Origin: Salinivibrio costicola subsp. costicola ATCC 33508 = LMG 11651
GTDB taxonomy: Bacteria; Pseudomonadota; Gammaproteobacteria; Enterobacterales; Vibrionaceae
NCBI GenBank assembly: GCA_000565345.1
Contig: AQOF01000001.1
Span: 1-64,000 of the forward strand
Direction: 5' to 3'
DNA length: 64,000 bases
The position numbers and the translations under genes are program-made. Under the pieces are notes generated by a model, which was not told where the DNA came from, searched no databases, and was given only the letters and a program-made list of their open reading frames with translations. Every line of letters begins with the position of its first letter. The stretch's first letter is position 1. This document shows, one piece after another, positions 36,815 through 46,295 of this stretch.

Positions 36815-37798
36815 ATGAGCGAATGGTATCAAACCCAAGCTTTTGAGCCTGTGGCACAACACCCCAGTGACCAGACGCCGGAACTGGCCATTGTTGCCCT
36901 CGATAATTGGGCGTTAACCAAAATTAGTGGCGACGACACTAAGTCATACTTACAAGGCCAGCTCACTTGCGATATTGAGCAGCTCGACGTGGATCAATCG
37001 ACCTTAGCGGCGCATTGCGATCCAAAAGGTAAAGTCTGGTCCGTGTTACGTTTTTTCCACTTCCAAGATGGCTTAGCCATGGTGCAGCCGGCATCGATTG
37101 AGGCAACCCAATTACAGGAAGTCAAAAAATACGCCATCTTCTCTAAGATCGCATTTGATAAAGTCGACTGCGTACTTCTTGGCGTGGTTGGTACCCAAGC
37201 GGAAAAGTGGGTGACTGACCACTTTGGCCCACAAGGTAACGTCCGCCAGGGCGAGCAGGGAACGGCGGTGATGATCGCGCCTCATCGTTGGTTACTCGCG
37301 ATCACTCCCGATGCGGCAACCGCGCTCGTGAATCAGTATCAGTCGTCCGCGGTCCCTCTCAGCAGTGAATATTGGGATCGATATGAAATCGATGCCGCAC
37401 TCCCTCGCATAGAAGCCGCAACCAGTGGTGAGTTTATTCCTCAATCGTTGAATTTGCAGGCATTGAATGCCATCAGCTTCACCAAAGGCTGTTATACCGG
37501 CCAAGAGACCGTTGCTCGCGCTAAATACCGAGGAATAAACAAGCGGGCTATGTATAAACTCACAGGACAAGCCACACATACACCGGTAGCAGGGGATAAA
37601 ATCGAGCGTTCTGTCGGTGAAAACTGGCGCTCTGGTGGAACCGTGATTGCCGGTTACCGTCAAGCTAATGGCCAGGCAGCAGTGCTAGCGGTTCTGCCAA
37701 ACAACCTCGATGACGAGACAGCATTTCGCCTAGCGGATGCGCCAGAGTTTATCTGGCAGCGTGAGCCTCTACCTTACTCTCTGACTGACGATGAATAA
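36815..37798 (+). CDS. ygfZ: tRNA-modifying/iron-sulfur protein YgfZ
   Basis: Folate-dependent protein of the GcvT-like fold that supports assembly or repair of some Fe-S enzymes such as MiaB. 327 residues; the invariant Cys is in FTKGCYTGQETVARAKYRG near residue 228. Start at ATG 36815; a GTG three codons earlier sits too near GGAG. The gene following on the other strand encodes the glycine cleavage H protein, another one-carbon function. Confidence 0.94.
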   Translation: MSEWYQTQAFEPVAQHPSDQTPELAIVALDNWALTKISGDDTKSYLQGQLTCDIEQLDVDQSTLAAHCDPKGKVWSVLRFFHFQDGLAMVQPASIEATQLQEVKKYAIFSKIAFDKVDCVLLGVVGTQAEKWVTDHFGPQGNVRQGEQGTAVMIAPHRWLLAITPDAATALVNQYQSSAVPLSSEYWDRYEIDAALPRIEAATSGEFIPQSLNLQALNAISFTKGCYTGQETVARAKYRGINKRAMYKLTGQATHTPVAGDKIERSVGENWRSGGTVIAGYRQANGQAAVLAVLPNNLDDETAFRLADAPEFIWQREPLPYSLTDDE

Positions 37799-37954
37799 GT
37801 AGTGAGCTTGGCATCTCCCATACGGCTTGGCAAACACAGGGACCGCGGCGCTTGATCACGCCGACGTCACTTACCGGGAAGCCAATAAACAGAAAGGGAT
37901 CCCGCCAGGATCCCTCACTCGTTAATGCTAGTGGCACACGGTTGGTACTACACC

Positions 37955-38353
37955 TTAATCGGCATCTTGGTCGCCTAAGGTTTCTTCATACCCTTGTGCA
38001 TCAAACAAGGCATCAATTTCTGATTCGTCAGTGGCTTGAACTTGAAAGAGCCAACCATCGCCGTAAGGATCGCTGTTGACTAACTCTGGGGCGCTATCCA
38101 ACTCCTCATTCACGGCGATCACTTGCCCGGAAATCGGCGCATAAATATCTGACGCCGCTTTGACCGACTCGGCCACTGCGCAATCATCCCCGGCATCAAA
38201 GGTGTCACCTTCATCGGGTAAATCAACAAAAACCATATCACCAAGCAACGCTTGAGCATGATCGGAAATGCCAATGGTGAAGAGGCCTTCCCCTTCAGGA
38301 CGCACCCACTCATGCGTCTCAGTAAATTTTAATCCGGATGGAATATCGCTCAT
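37955..38353 (-). CDS. gcvH: glycine cleavage system H protein
   Basis: Lipoyl carrier of the glycine cleavage complex. 132 residues from [17 protein letters not shown]; the lipoylated Lys is in [15 protein letters not shown]. The acidic C-terminus (LGDQDAD) is slightly extended. gcvT and gcvP are not next to it, unlike the common gcvTHP operon. AAGGAAC forms the RBS; four 18-bp tandem repeats lie immediately upstream. Confidence 0.96.
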   Translation of the reverse strand: MSDIPSGLKFTETHEWVRPEGEGLFTIGISDHAQALLGDMVFVDLPDEGDTFDAGDDCAVAESVKAASDIYAPISGQVIAVNEELDSAPELVNSDPYGDGWLFQVQATDESEIDALFDAQGYEETLGDQDAD

Positions 38354-38363
38354 AATATTGTTC

Positions 38364-38435
38364 CTTGTTAGACCCAGTGACCTTGTTATACCCAATACTC
38401 AGGTTGTAGCCAGTGCTCTGGTTGTACCCAGTGCT
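38364..38435. repeat. four tandem 18-bp repeats upstream of gcvH
   Basis: Units 38364-38381, 38382-38399, 38400-38417 and 38418-38435 are imperfect copies; the fourth is CTGGTTGTACCCAGTGCT. Conserved core: ttgttnnaccca. The array ends 10 bases before the gcvH ATG, so it lies in the leader or promoter. It could be a slippage-made minisatellite or repeated binding sites. Confidence 0.85.
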
Positions 38436-38536
38436 AATGTGCAACATCCGTCGGTAAATACAAACTTCCAGGCAAGCTGTTCGTCATGCTGTTTAGCATA
38501 TTTTCTTTTTTTTCGCCAATTTCCGTTGTCACACGA

Positions 38537-39767
38537 TCATGAAAAATGGACGCGCCGAGCAGGTGGCTTCGCGAGATCAGGGAGCTCTCCCTCTAGCCCC
38601 AAGCTTGGCCATTTAAGGCGTGTTGGCGCGTAGGTGATTCACCGCGCGCATACCCACACCACGAACGAGCTTTTTCACTGGGTTTTGACCATCAAACAAG
38701 CTCCGGAATCCCTGCATCGCCGCAATCATTTGCATGGCTTCCGCTTTACGCCAACGCTCGAAATGACGCAGTGACGCATACGCCCCGACATCTTTCCCTT
38801 TTTCTGAAAGTTGCGCGAGTGTCTGTGCTAACGCGGCCGCATCTAACATCCCTAAATTCACCCCTTGGCCGGCAAGCGGATGAATGGTATGTGCGGCATC
38901 ACCGATAAGGGCAATGCGCTCAGAGGCAAAATTCTGAGCATAACGCATGGTAAGAGGATAACTCGCACGCGGTCCGGCCACCTCACATCGGCCTAATCTA
39001 GCGTCAAAGGCAGCCGTGAGCGCCCGCTCGAATCCATCAGACGCCATGTCGCGATACTCCGACGCTTGTTCAGGCGGCACCGACCAAACAATGGAACATA
39101 AATGCGGATCGGACAGTGGTAGAAACGCTAAAGGGCCATCAGGCGTAAAAACCTGACGCGCAACGCCTCGATGAGGGGCTTCTGTACGTACCGTTGCCAC
39201 CACAGCATGGTGTCCATAATCTCGCTGAACCAATGGAAAGTGTGCTTGCTCGCGCACCCATGAGCGAGCGCCATCGGCTCCGACAACCAGCTTTGTCGTC
39301 ACACCACCTCCCGAGGCCAATTGCAACCAGGTTTCGCGCTCACCTTGCATCATAGACTGGCACTGCTCAGGCATGAGCATGGTGACATTACTCTGCTGCT
39401 GCACTTTGTCGAGCAGGGCAAGTTGAATCACGCGGTTTTCAACAATGTGTCCTAGGTTTTGCTGACCAAATGCCTGTGCGTCAAAATCAATTTGCGCAAA
39501 GCTATCTTTCTCCCAAACGTGCATTTTTTGATAGCTTGCCAGTCGGCGTGCGACGATACCCGGCCAAACATCTAAGGCACGAAGCATATTCTCGCTCGCG
39601 CGACTCAGTGCCGATACACGGTTTTCTGGTAGATCGTCTAGTGTTGTTACCGGTTTTTTACCTTCAATCACAACGATGCGTAAGTCCGTTTCTGCCAGTG
39701 AGGCGGCAAGTGTTAGCCCCACCATTCCGCCACCTACAATCGCAACATCTGCATTGATCATCTTCAT
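38537..39767 (-). CDS. ubiI: 2-octaprenylphenol hydroxylase UbiI (frameshift near the 3' end)
   Basis: FAD monooxygenase for C5 hydroxylation in ubiquinone synthesis. FAD-binding DVAIVGGGMVGLTLA at the N-terminus and GDAAHTIHPLAGQGVNLG near residue 280. As written it stops at 38613 after VNHLRANTP, but another frame continues LGLEGELPDLAKPPARRV to a stop at 38537, the expected C-terminus. The phase change equals one inserted or two deleted bases near 38620. ATG at 39767 overlaps the ubiH stop (ATGA). Confidence 0.92.
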
Positions 39768-40952
39768 TTCGGTTCTACCCATCCTATGGTGCGTTGCACG
39801 AGGGGTTGTTTCACCCTTTCTATGGTCGACATCAACCCCAAACCTGCATTCCGTGCGGCTGCAAGTAGTGCACTCTGATTAGAAAAAAGATGAACGAGCC
39901 TGATGTTAGTGCGACGGTTGTATCTCTGTCTGGCTGGCGTTGACTGGCATAATCCATCAGGACCGGTATCGCGCCAATATCTTGCCCGCGCTGGAAGGCT
40001 GCACTGACAGTTTGAGCCAGCGTGATGACATCTCGCAGGCCGAGGTTAAAGCCTTGTCCTGCAATGGGATGTAAACTTTGTGCTGCGTTGCCAACCACCG
40101 CCACGCGATGACTCACTGGCCGCACGACCTGATTGAGCACCAGCGGTAGGCGTGACGTTCTCCGACATGAAGTAACTTACCAAGACGCCAACCGAAAACC
40201 TGTTGTAAGCGTTGTAAAAAAACCGAATCGCTGACTTGGGTGAGCGGTTGCGCCTCATCGGGAGTCATGCACCACACTAATGAGCAACGTCCTTGCGACA
40301 TGGGCAGTAACGCGACGGGCCCCGTGTCGGTAAAACGCTCAAAGGCGTGACCTTGATGCGGAAGCGCCGTAGACACATTGGCAATCACAGCCACTTGGCC
40401 AAAGTCGTGCTGCTGCCGGGGGAGATGGAGCAAACGACTACAAGGCGAGCGACCGCCATCAGCGGCAATGAGTAATGATGCCGTTAGCGATTGTCCTTGT
40501 TTGAGTGTGACAGTAACAGCGTCAAGCTTTCGCTCAATCGCGATCACTGCATCAGGACAAAAGACATCGATGGCGGGACGCGCATGCAGTTTTTGGTGCA
40601 ATACCGCGCCGGCATCTGCCAGTTCAATGACCTGACCGAGATATGACACGCCCTGCGTTTGCGCATCAATGTGCGCTTGCCCAGCATGACCACGATCTGA
40701 AACGTGAATATGTTGGATCGGTGTGCCAAACGGCGCCAACGCCTCCCAAAGTCCCAGTTGCTCAAAAGCAGCGCAACTGCCCTCGGCTAACGCGATACTC
40801 CGCGCATCATAACCTGGATGATCACCATGGTTTGGCACCATCGCCTCAACGACCGCAATACGTAACCTCCCGCCACTTAGCGTATCTAACGCCAGTGCCG
40901 CGGTTGCGCCAGCCATTGCACCACCAGCAATCACTATGTCATAGGCTTTCAT
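39764..40952 (-). CDS. ubiH: 2-octaprenyl-6-methoxyphenol hydroxylase UbiH (two frameshifts)
   Basis: FAD monooxygenase for a second ring hydroxylation in ubiquinone synthesis. About 396 residues once bases lost near 40147 and 39898 are restored. N-terminal YDIVIAGGAMAGATAA, middle LIAADGGRSPCSRLL, and VVGNAAQSLHPIAGQGFNLG. The corrected tail (LVHLFSNQSALLAAARNAGLGLM) runs to the ATGA shared with ubiI. I would expect pepP upstream; instead ygfB follows after 57 bases. Confidence 0.92.
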
Positions 40953-41009
40953 CCTACTTTTCCTCACCCTGAGTCATCACCACGCCTCAAACCGCAGACG
41001 TCATTGCGG

Positions 41010-41588
41010 TTAATGGAGTGTTTTTGGCGTCTCGTCGTCAGTTTCAAGACGTGCGCCAAGCTCGGCATGGACAACTAAGCTACACACACGCACATGCTCA
41101 ACAACCTGCTCAAGCAAGTCCGCTTGCTCTTGCAAATCCCCGTCTTCGTCAATCCCTAACTGCGCCACTTCCTTTAAATCGCTGAGCGCTTCTGTGACGT
41201 CTTTGGATAGTTTACGCCCCTTTGTCCCAATCAGACCAACGCCAGCAAGAAAGGTATTAATCCATTCCACTAACGCTTCTGCACGGGCAACGACACCCGA
41301 GTGTTCATCATCCGGAACATAAATATCGAGATCTAAGTCCGTTCCTGTCAGTTGGGTTTTCAATTGATGGTAGCTCTGCATGGCCAAGGTTTTTGACTCG
41401 GTCGGCCAGCCCATCCCTTGGTTGGTATAATCATAAAGCATGGTTAGCCAACTCCCCTCTTCCAGTGCCAAGCCACCACTTAGCATGCCGGCGATCAATC
41501 CATGCATTTCTGCCGGCGTAACCGCCAGGCTATCTGCTGTTAATATTTCTGCAGTCTTCGCATATGCGGGTAAACGGGTTTCAGTCAC
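41010..41588 (-). CDS. ygfB: UPF0149 (YgfB/YecA-type) protein
   Basis: 192 residues of unknown biochemical role. The UPF0149 pattern is clear: PAEMHGLIAGMLSGG near residue 26 and WINTFLAGVGL near 109. Acidic, no signal peptide. Divergent from zapA, upstream of ubiH. In many gammaproteobacteria ygfB heads a ygfB-pepP-ubiH-ubiI operon. Confidence 0.92.
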   Translation of the reverse strand: MTETRLPAYAKTAEILTADSLAVTPAEMHGLIAGMLSGGLALEEGSWLTMLYDYTNQGMGWPTESKTLAMQSYHQLKTQLTGTDLDLDIYVPDDEHSGVVARAEALVEWINTFLAGVGLIGTKGRKLSKDVTEALSDLKEVAQLGIDEDGDLQEQADLLEQVVEHVRVCSLVVHAELGARLETDDETPKTLH

Positions 41589-41931
41589 AATGTTGCCCTT
41601 GGTCGTGCGCTCAAAAATAAGTGGGTTAGTTTAGCATTTCACACCACAGGCTGAATCACTCAGCGAAAAAACCCGTGATTCTTGGCCAGCTTGTGCGATG
41701 CAGAATTATTCTGTCCATTATGGTGGTTACAAGCCCAGTGTAAAAGCAGGAAGGCCGTTGCACGATGATAAAGATCAACCCCTCGGTGTCCATTTTTGTC
41801 TAAATTCTCTGCATCACTCGCCAAGGCGGTTTTCGATGTAGTGTATTCGGGAAAATAATTGCTAGAATAGCGCCATTATTCTGTATCTGGCCCTCGACAT
41901 TGCGGGCCGTATGAGGAGCCAGCTTGGGACT

Positions 41932-42237
41932 ATGAACACACAACCGGTTGAAATTAAAATCCTGGATCGCCTTGTTCGCGTCAATTGTCCGCCTGGACAA
42001 GAGCAAGCGCTTAAAGATGCAGCAAACGAGTTCGATCAACGGTTGCATCGGCTGGCAGAGCGCACTAAAGTAACCAATACAGAGCAGCTAATTGCCATTG
42101 CCGCTTTGAATGTTTGTCATGAATTAAATGATGCCAAACAAGCGTTGGAGACAGTTGAAGATCAGGTCAAGCAACGGACCGCCCTGATGACTGTCCAACT
42201 CGATAAAGCAGTGGCAGTGCAAGGATCGCAAAAATAA
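41932..42237 (+). CDS. zapA: cell division protein ZapA
   Basis: Binds and bundles FtsZ protofilaments at the Z-ring. 101 residues from MNTQPVEIKILDR; N-terminal beta domain followed by a coiled coil (NDAKQALETVEDQVKQR). An upstream alternative ATG adds seven residues. Immediately followed by 6S RNA and fau, the classical zapA-ssrS-fau order. Confidence 0.95.
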   Translation: MNTQPVEIKILDRLVRVNCPPGQEQALKDAANEFDQRLHRLAERTKVTNTEQLIAIAALNVCHELNDAKQALETVEDQVKQRTALMTVQLDKAVAVQGSQK

Positions 42238-42241
42238 TCGA

Positions 42242-42425
42242 ATTCCCTGGGGTGTTTGTCAGCGGATCAACGTCCCTGAGCCGATAAGCAAACCGAAGGG
42301 TGTGTTGTTATAAGCTACTGAGCAAGCTCGGCTCGTACCGAGAAGCCTACGGTTTATACTACCCACCCGCCTTGAACCAGCGGTTTCAAGGGCCATCGAT
42401 CCCAACGGCATCCCGGGGCCCTCCT
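42242..42425 (+). ncRNA. ssrS: 6S RNA
   Basis: About 184 nt. The two ends pair (ATTCCCTGGGGTG with CATCCCGGGG), GTCCCTGAGCCGATA and GAGCAAGCTCGGCTCGTACCGAGAAGCC match the conserved internal-bulge and central parts of gammaproteobacterial 6S, and TTGAACC...GGTTTCAAGGG forms a side hairpin. Position between zapA and fau is diagnostic. 6S RNA mimics an open promoter and sequesters sigma-70 RNA polymerase in stationary phase. Exact ends are estimated. Confidence 0.9.
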
Positions 42426-42450
42426 TTACAGGCTAGCATTAAGGACAGTT

Positions 42451-43023
42451 ATGCAGCCCAGACAGCAGATTCGCCAAACCATCCGTCACGCGCGTCGCCA
42501 GCTCTCGCCTGAACAGCAAACCGAGGCGGCCCAGCAGGTTGCGGCACGCTTTATGACATTACCTGACGTCGTTCATGCGCAGCGTATCGCCTTATACCTC
42601 TCTTTTGACGGTGAGTTGGATACCCAACCGGCAATCAACGCCTGCTGGCAGGCAGGAAAACAGGTTTATTTACCGGTTGTTCATCCGTTCAGTCGCGGCC
42701 ATTTGCTGTTTTTACAGTACCACCCTCACACGCGCATGCGCCTTAATCGTTATAACATTGCCGAGCCCACTTTAGATATTCGCACCCTAATCCCTAGCTC
42801 AAAACTGGACATCATCGCCACGCCATTAGTGGCTTTTGACGCCGACGGCCAGCGCCTAGGCATGGGTGGCGGCTATTATGATCGCACGCTGGGTTTGTGC
42901 GCGCCAAATGCGACCGCCATTGGCCTCGCCCATGATTGCCAACGTTGGCATTCATTACCTTGCGAGCAATGGGATATTCCTTTACCCCATATACTGACAC
43001 CAAGCCAACACTGGCATTGGTGA
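42451..43023 (+). CDS. fau: 5-formyltetrahydrofolate cyclo-ligase
   Basis: Recycles 5-formyl-THF to 5,10-methenyl-THF with ATP. 190 residues; the ATP/substrate-binding signature LGMGGGYYDRTL is near residue 145. Likely co-transcribed with 6S RNA as in E. coli ygfA. The preceding AAGGACAGTT serves as the RBS. Confidence 0.95.
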   Translation: MQPRQQIRQTIRHARRQLSPEQQTEAAQQVAARFMTLPDVVHAQRIALYLSFDGELDTQPAINACWQAGKQVYLPVVHPFSRGHLLFLQYHPHTRMRLNRYNIAEPTLDIRTLIPSSKLDIIATPLVAFDADGQRLGMGGGYYDRTLGLCAPNATAIGLAHDCQRWHSLPCEQWDIPLPHILTPSQHWHW

Positions 43024-43138
43024 GCCATCATTTCGCCAACTTAGACGTTGACTCACATCGATTTCGCGACCCATAGCCTGACGCCACGATTTGGCTTCGC
43101 TATAATCACGCCTTATTCCCCGTTACGCAGGAGTTACC

Positions 43139-43798
43139 ATGACCCAGGACGAAAAGAAAAAAGCCACCGGTGAAGCGGCGGTAGAGTATGTTAAGCCAGG
43201 CAGTATTATTGGCGTTGGCACCGGCTCGACAGTGAATTACTTTATTGATGCCCTTGAGCCAATAAAAGAAAAAATTAAAGGGGCGGTATCAAGCTCAGAC
43301 GCGTCGACCGAGCGCTTAAAAGCGTTAGGGATTGAAGTCTTTGATGCCAACGAAGTGGGTCACCTCGATATCTATGTTGACGGTGCGGACGAAATCAATA
43401 AGCGCAATCATATGATTAAAGGCGGCGGCGCCGCATTGACGCGCGAGAAAATTGTTGCCGCCATTGCCGATAAATTTATCTGTATTATCGATGATACCAA
43501 ACACGTCGATGTGCTTGGCGAGTTCCCTCTCCCTGTCGAAGTCATCCCAATGGCCCGCTCTTACGTGGCACGAGAGCTTGTCAAGCTGGGCGGTGATCCT
43601 TGCTATCGTCAAGGCGTGGTGACTGATAACGGCAATGTTATCCTGGATGTTCATAACCTCAAGATTCAGGATCCTAAAGGTCTCGAAGATACCATTAATG
43701 GGATCCCGGGCGTGGTGACTGTAGGCTTATTTGCCAACCGTGGTGCCGATATCGTCCTAACCGGCACCGATTCCGGGGTGAAAAAAGCGGCAGAATAA
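43139..43798 (+). CDS. rpiA: ribose-5-phosphate isomerase A
   Basis: Interconverts ribose 5-phosphate and ribulose 5-phosphate. 219 residues with [11 protein letters not shown], the catalytic VDGADEIN near residue 81 and [12 protein letters not shown] near 94. ATG follows CAGGAG. A terminator lies downstream; serA is next, as in E. coli and vibrios where the two are neighbours. Confidence 0.98.
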   Translation: MTQDEKKKATGEAAVEYVKPGSIIGVGTGSTVNYFIDALEPIKEKIKGAVSSSDASTERLKALGIEVFDANEVGHLDIYVDGADEINKRNHMIKGGGAALTREKIVAAIADKFICIIDDTKHVDVLGEFPLPVEVIPMARSYVARELVKLGGDPCYRQGVVTDNGNVILDVHNLKIQDPKGLEDTINGIPGVVTVGLFANRGADIVLTGTDSGVKKAAE

Positions 43799-43885
43799 AC
43801 GCATAACCCTGCAGATCAACGGCTTATACCCGCCCATTAGCAGCATTAAAAACCAACCGTTTGCGCTCAATGTAATCAATAAGTT

Positions 43886-43914
43886 AAAAGCACCTTTTTA
43901 AAGGTGCTTTTTTT
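43886..43914 (+). terminator. terminator after rpiA
   Basis: AAAGCACCTT/AAGGTGCTTT stem with a TTT loop and a following T run, 87 bases past the rpiA stop. Confidence 0.9.
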
Positions 43915-44151
43915 ATGGCATAGAACGGATAATTCTTACCCCTTATATAAATTTTTGTTATCTTGGTCACTGTTCTGATACCGGTTCATCGCAGGCCCAT
44001 GTGCGACTTGGCGTAAAAAGATCAGGCTACTGACCACGTCACCCATTGCACTGTCTTCACCAGAAATCTAGGGGAAAGGGTGACGATGCCTCCCGGCGTT
44101 CAGGCGCAACATTGCGACCCACTATTGTTTCTAAGGAAGAGAACAGCCCAC
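43915..44151. other. serA upstream region
   Basis: 237 bases between the rpiA terminator and serA. It must hold the serA promoter; I cannot name a regulator site in it. A reading frame opens at 44080 in frame with serA but lacks similarity to SerA and an RBS. Confidence 0.55.
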
Positions 44152-45381
44152 ATGTCACACTATTCATTGGACAAGAATAAGATAAAAATTTTACTGCTCG
44201 AAGGCGTCCACCCCACAGCCGTTGAATCATTCAAACAAGCGGGTTACACCAATATCGAGTATCACAAAGGCTCACTCACCGGTGAAGACCTTGAAACCGC
44301 GATCAAAGACGCGCATTTTGTTGGGTTACGCTCACGTACCCAGCTCACCGAAGCTGTTTTTAAGCAGGCCAAAAAACTGGTGGCTGTCGGATGCTTTTGT
44401 ATCGGGACCAATCAAGTTGATCTCGATGCCGCCGCGAAACGCGGTATCCCGGTTTTCAACGCGCCTTTCTCAAATACTCGCAGCGTCGCCGAGCTCGTAC
44501 TGGGTGAAATTTTATTGCTACTGCGCGGCATTCCTGAGAAAAACGCCAAAGCTCACCGTGGCGAATGGTTAAAATCTGCTGAACGTTCTTACGAGGCGCG
44601 CGGCAAAGTGCTTGGGATCATTGGCTATGGCCACATTGGTACCCAGCTCAGTATTTTGGCCGAAAACCTCGGGATGCGAGTCTATTACTATGATGTCGAC
44701 AACAAGCTTTCACTCGGTAATGCCATTCAAGTTAACTCGCTAACAGAGTTACTGAATCGCAGTGATATTGTTTCTTTGCATGTTCCAGAAACCGCAAGCA
44801 CACAAAATATGATTGATGCCGACGCGTTCGCACGCATGAAGCCGGGTGCAATCTTTATTAATGCTTCACGAGGGACCGTGGTTGATATTGACGCGCTCTG
44901 CGGCGCTTTAGAAAGTCAGCACCTCGCAGGGGCCGCTATCGATGTCTTTCCTGTGGAACCAAAAACCAATAAAGAAGCGTTCAGTTCACCGCTGCAGGCC
45001 TTTGATAATGCGTTACTCACGCCACATATTGGCGGCTCGACCCATGAAGCCCAAGAAAATATTGGCCTTGAAGTGGCAGGAAAATTAATCAAATACTCGG
45101 ACAACGGGTCGACACTATCGTGTGTTAATTTCCCTGAAGTGTCATTGCCTGAGCATCAAGGTCGCTCACGCTTGCTGCACATTCATGCCAACCGCCCGGG
45201 TGTGCTCACCAAAATTAATACCACCTTTGCCGATGAGGGCATTAACATTGCCGCTCAGTATCTACAAACGTCGGCACAGATTGGTTATGTGGTCATTGAT
45301 GTGGAGATGGAGCAAGCGGATAAAGCATTGAAAAAACTCAAAGCCATTGAAGGTACCATACGTGCACGTATCTTACACTGA
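44152..45381 (+). CDS. serA: D-3-phosphoglycerate dehydrogenase
   Basis: First step of serine synthesis. 409 residues from MSHYSLDKNKIKILLLEGVH. NAD-binding IIGYGHIGTQLSILAENLGM near residue 157, HIGGSTHEAQENIGLEVAGK near the active-site His, and a C-terminal ACT domain (HANRPGVLTKINTTFADEGIN region) that binds serine for feedback inhibition. AAGGAAGAG upstream is a reasonable RBS. Confidence 0.97.
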   Translation: MSHYSLDKNKIKILLLEGVHPTAVESFKQAGYTNIEYHKGSLTGEDLETAIKDAHFVGLRSRTQLTEAVFKQAKKLVAVGCFCIGTNQVDLDAAAKRGIPVFNAPFSNTRSVAELVLGEILLLLRGIPEKNAKAHRGEWLKSAERSYEARGKVLGIIGYGHIGTQLSILAENLGMRVYYYDVDNKLSLGNAIQVNSLTELLNRSDIVSLHVPETASTQNMIDADAFARMKPGAIFINASRGTVVDIDALCGALESQHLAGAAIDVFPVEPKTNKEAFSSPLQAFDNALLTPHIGGSTHEAQENIGLEVAGKLIKYSDNGSTLSCVNFPEVSLPEHQGRSRLLHIHANRPGVLTKINTTFADEGINIAAQYLQTSAQIGYVVIDVEMEQADKALKKLKAIEGTIRARILH

Positions 45382-45405
45382 GATAACGCGCCAGTAACGT
45401 CGATC

Positions 45406-45432
45406 AAAAAAAGCCCCGATTGGGGCTTTTTT
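45406..45432. terminator. bidirectional terminator serA/yaaA
   Basis: AAAAAAGCCCC GATT GGGGCTTTTTT: a compact stem with T runs on both strands between the convergent serA and yaaA. Confidence 0.92.
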
Positions 45433-45451
45433 ACTACTCACAGTCTTGTCT

Positions 45452-46225
45452 TTACTGCTCGTCGCGCAGAAATACCAACTCATTACCTTTAGACAGTTCT
45501 TCACTGAAGTAGTAACCAGCAACATCAAACCCTTTAATATCTGTCACGGATGTCGCTCGTTGATCAATCAGATAACGCGCCATCATCCCACGGGCTTTTT
45601 TCGCGTAGAAACTGATCACCTTGTACTGCCCATTTTTGCAGTCTTTAAAGACGGGCGTGATAATATCACCTGCGAGTTTTTTCTTGTTGACCGCTTTAAA
45701 ATATTCATTGGAGGCGAGATTGATCAGTAGCGGATTGTCTTGCGTCGCTAACGTCTCGTTGAGTGCATCTGTGATGATATCGCCCCAAAACTGGTACAAG
45801 TTATCGCCACACGGCGTCGCTAACTTGGTGCCCATTTCCAGGCGATAAGGTTGCATCAAATCAAGCGGACGCAATAGGCCATAAAGGCCAGAAAGCATTC
45901 GAAAATGCGCTTGTGCCCAGTCAAAGTCCTGCTCTGACATCGAATTTGCATCCAAGCCTGTATAGACATCCCCTTTAAACGCCAAGGCTGCAGGGCGAGC
46001 ATTGTCAGGTGTAAATGTCGGTGACCACTCAGCAAAGCGTACCGCGTTCAGGCTAGCAATTTTATCACTCACCTTCATCAATGAGCCGATATCGGCAGGC
46101 GTCAGTTGACGGCATACCGCTATCAACGCCTCTGAATGCGGAGTGAACTGCGGCTTTGTGTATCGTTCGGTTGGTAACGGTGACTCATAATCCAGCGTTT
46201 TTGCCGGAGAAACCACAATCAGCAT
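45452..46225 (-). CDS. yaaA: peroxide stress protein YaaA
   Basis: DUF328/UPF0246 protein that lowers free iron and DNA damage under peroxide stress in E. coli. 257 residues: [19 protein letters not shown] at the start, the [11 protein letters not shown] signature near residue 80, [21 protein letters not shown] region and a C-terminal [16 protein letters not shown] single gene convergent with serA. Confidence 0.95.
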   Translation of the reverse strand: MLIVVSPAKTLDYESPLPTERYTKPQFTPHSEALIAVCRQLTPADIGSLMKVSDKIASLNAVRFAEWSPTFTPDNARPAALAFKGDVYTGLDANSMSEQDFDWAQAHFRMLSGLYGLLRPLDLMQPYRLEMGTKLATPCGDNLYQFWGDIITDALNETLATQDNPLLINLASNEYFKAVNKKKLAGDIITPVFKDCKNGQYKVISFYAKKARGMMARYLIDQRATSVTDIKGFDVAGYYFSEELSKGNELVFLRDEQ

Positions 46226-46295
46226 TTTGCTAACCCCTTTGTTGTCTGTCTATCGCTAAGCCTATCATTCCGGTGTAAAAAAAACACCGTTGCCC

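Noticed and set aside
37749..37937. 62-codon minus-strand frame between ygfZ and gcvH
   Set aside because: Overlaps the end of ygfZ and shows no family pattern; more likely chance.
38537..38612. Possible glycine-type riboswitch or structured leader before gcvH (GGGAGAG hairpin, GCGAAGCC)
   Set aside because: In the right frame it encodes LGLEGELPDLAKPPARR, the C-terminus of ubiI; the two glycine-aptamer core motifs are absent.
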